A stretch of 5,891 nt of DNA from Betaproteobacteria bacterium. Lineage in GTDB: Bacteria > Pseudomonadota > Gammaproteobacteria > Burkholderiales > SG8-39. Positions 5,074 to 5,891 of the stretch are shown here, in pieces. The stretch is taken from the NCBI GenBank assembly GCA_029865405.1, contig JAOUGZ010000193.1, forward strand, positions 1 through 5,891, written 5' to 3'. A program made the translations under genes and the position numbers. A model generated the notes under the pieces. That model made no database searches. It was not told the origin of the DNA and was given only the letters and a program-made list of their open reading frames with translations. Position 1 is the first letter of the stretch. Each line of letters starts with the position of its first letter.

Positions 5074-5891
5074 GTGAGCCTGCACCCCCAGGTCGAGAAG
5101 CTCCTCGAGCGCGCGGCGCAATCGCCGCTGCCGCCCTACTACGAAGTGCCGGCGCACGTGGCGCGTCGCATCTACCGCGACACGCGCGCCGCGCTCTCGC
5201 CCAGGGCACCCGACGTGGCCGAAGCGCGCCTGCTCATCGCGCCCGGCCAGGTGCCGCTACGCAGCTACCGCCCCGCGGGCACGCAGCCGGCGGACGAGCT
5301 GCCGGCGCTGGTGTATTTCCACGGCGGCGGCTGGGTGATCGGCGATCTCGACACGCACGACGTGCTGTGCCGCCAGCTCGCCAACGGTGCGCGCTGCGCG
5401 GTGTACTCCGTGGATTACCGGATGGGACCGGAGTTCCCGTTTCCCGCCGCCGTGGAGGACTGCATGGCCGCAACGCGCTTCGTGGCCGGGCGGCACCCGC
5501 GGATCGCGGTGGGCGGCGACAGCGCGGGCGGCAACCTGGCCACCGTCGTCGCGCTGCTGGCGCGCGATGCGCTTGCCCCGGACATCGCCTTTCAGCTCCT
5601 CATCTACCCGGCCACCGACCAGCGCGCGCAGCATCCGTCGATCCGCAAGAACGGCGAAGGCTATCTCCTGACCCAGAAGGCGATGCAATACTTCCAGGCG
5701 CAGTACCTGCCGCGCAAGGAAGACCGGCTCGACTGGCGCGCCTCGCCCCTGCTCGCCAGGAGCCTCGCCGGCCTGCCGCCCGCCTACGTGATCACGGCGG
5801 GCTACGACCCGCTGGTCGACGAAGGCCGCGAGTACGCCGAGCGCATGGCAAAGGCGGGCGTGGAAGTCGCGTACCGGGAGTACGCCGACAT
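5074..5891 (+). CDS. Alpha/beta hydrolase, hormone-sensitive-lipase family (3' end outside window)
   Basis: An open frame of 272 codons starting with GTG and still open at the right edge; family members are about 310-320 residues, so roughly 40 are missing. The start is chosen because MSLHPQVEKLLERAA resembles family N-termini and lies 2 nt after the NIPSNAP stop; a weak GGTGAAG inside the previous gene may serve as its ribosome site. Key motifs: HGGGW (83-87), the oxyanion-hole signature of the family; DYRMGPEFPFPAAVED (114-129), equivalent to 'DYRLAPEhpfPaa'; GDSAGGNLA (148-156) with nucleophile Ser150; and GYDPLVDEGREYAERM (243-258) with catalytic acid Asp245. The catalytic His would lie just beyond the edge. 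There is no signal peptide, so a cytoplasmic carboxylesterase is expected. The natural ester is unknown; co-location with the NIPSNAP gene suggests degradation of a small organic compound. Confidence 0.93.
   Translation, partial: MSLHPQVEKLLERAAQSPLPPYYEVPAHVARRIYRDTRAALSPRAPDVAEARLLIAPGQVPLRSYRPAGTQPADELPALVYFHGGGWVIGDLDTHDVLCRQLANGARCAVYSVDYRMGPEFPFPAAVEDCMAATRFVAGRHPRIAVGGDSAGGNLATVVALLARDALAPDIAFQLLIYPATDQRAQHPSIRKNGEGYLLTQKAMQYFQAQYLPRKEDRLDWRASPLLARSLAGLPPAYVITAGYDPLVDEGREYAERMAKAGVEVAYREYAD

Noticed and set aside
4556..5209. A 217-residue minus-strand open frame across the divergent spacer
   Set aside because: It is antisense to the NIPSNAP gene and hydrolase start, and its end is a frame-shifted copy of the CoA-binding gene.
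5257..5688. A 143-residue minus-strand open frame opposite the hydrolase
   Set aside because: The plus strand encodes HGGGW, GDSAGG and DPLVDEG motifs in the correct order, so the minus-strand frame is a shadow.

Overview
The window is very GC-rich, with G or C at most third codon positions. It is densely packed with bacterial genes whose families and wording suggest a betaproteobacterium, probably Burkholderiales; that placement is inferred from protein style, with no marker gene present.

Left part (1-3135, all minus strand, read right to left): a tightly coupled gene set encoding a circularly permuted ATP-grasp protein, an alpha-E domain protein, a small transglutaminase-like protein, and the first 17 codons of a second transglutaminase-like protein that resembles the large DUF2126-type proteins. 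Junctions are a 1-nt overlap (TGATG), a 4-nt overlap (ATGA) and a 2-nt gap, so this is almost certainly one operon. Comparative genomics has predicted that this gene set forms a peptide-bond-making or protein-tagging system, often near the Anbu proteasome-like peptidase, but its substrate is not established. The main oddity is that the small transglutaminase-like protein keeps the catalytic His and Asp neighbourhoods but lacks the GVCQDH-type segment carrying the nucleophilic Cys.

Middle (3136-4217): a 122-nt GC-rich leader with alternative inverted repeats lies in front of the operon. Upstream of it, on the same strand, is an AraC-family regulator, then an 81-nt spacer holding a perfect 10-nt palindrome and a weak terminator-like element.

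Right part (4218-5891): a minus-strand CoA-binding (Rossmann) protein is divergent from a plus-strand pair, a NIPSNAP-family protein followed after 2 nt by a GTG-started alpha/beta hydrolase of the hormone-sensitive-lipase family that runs off the right edge. The 41-nt divergent spacer has a perfect TATAAT on the plus strand, an overlapping TATAGT on the minus strand, and a strong Shine-Dalgarno for the NIPSNAP gene.

There are no RNA genes, CRISPR arrays, insertion sequences or tandem repeats that I can support. The only stretches without a gene are the short spacers described below.
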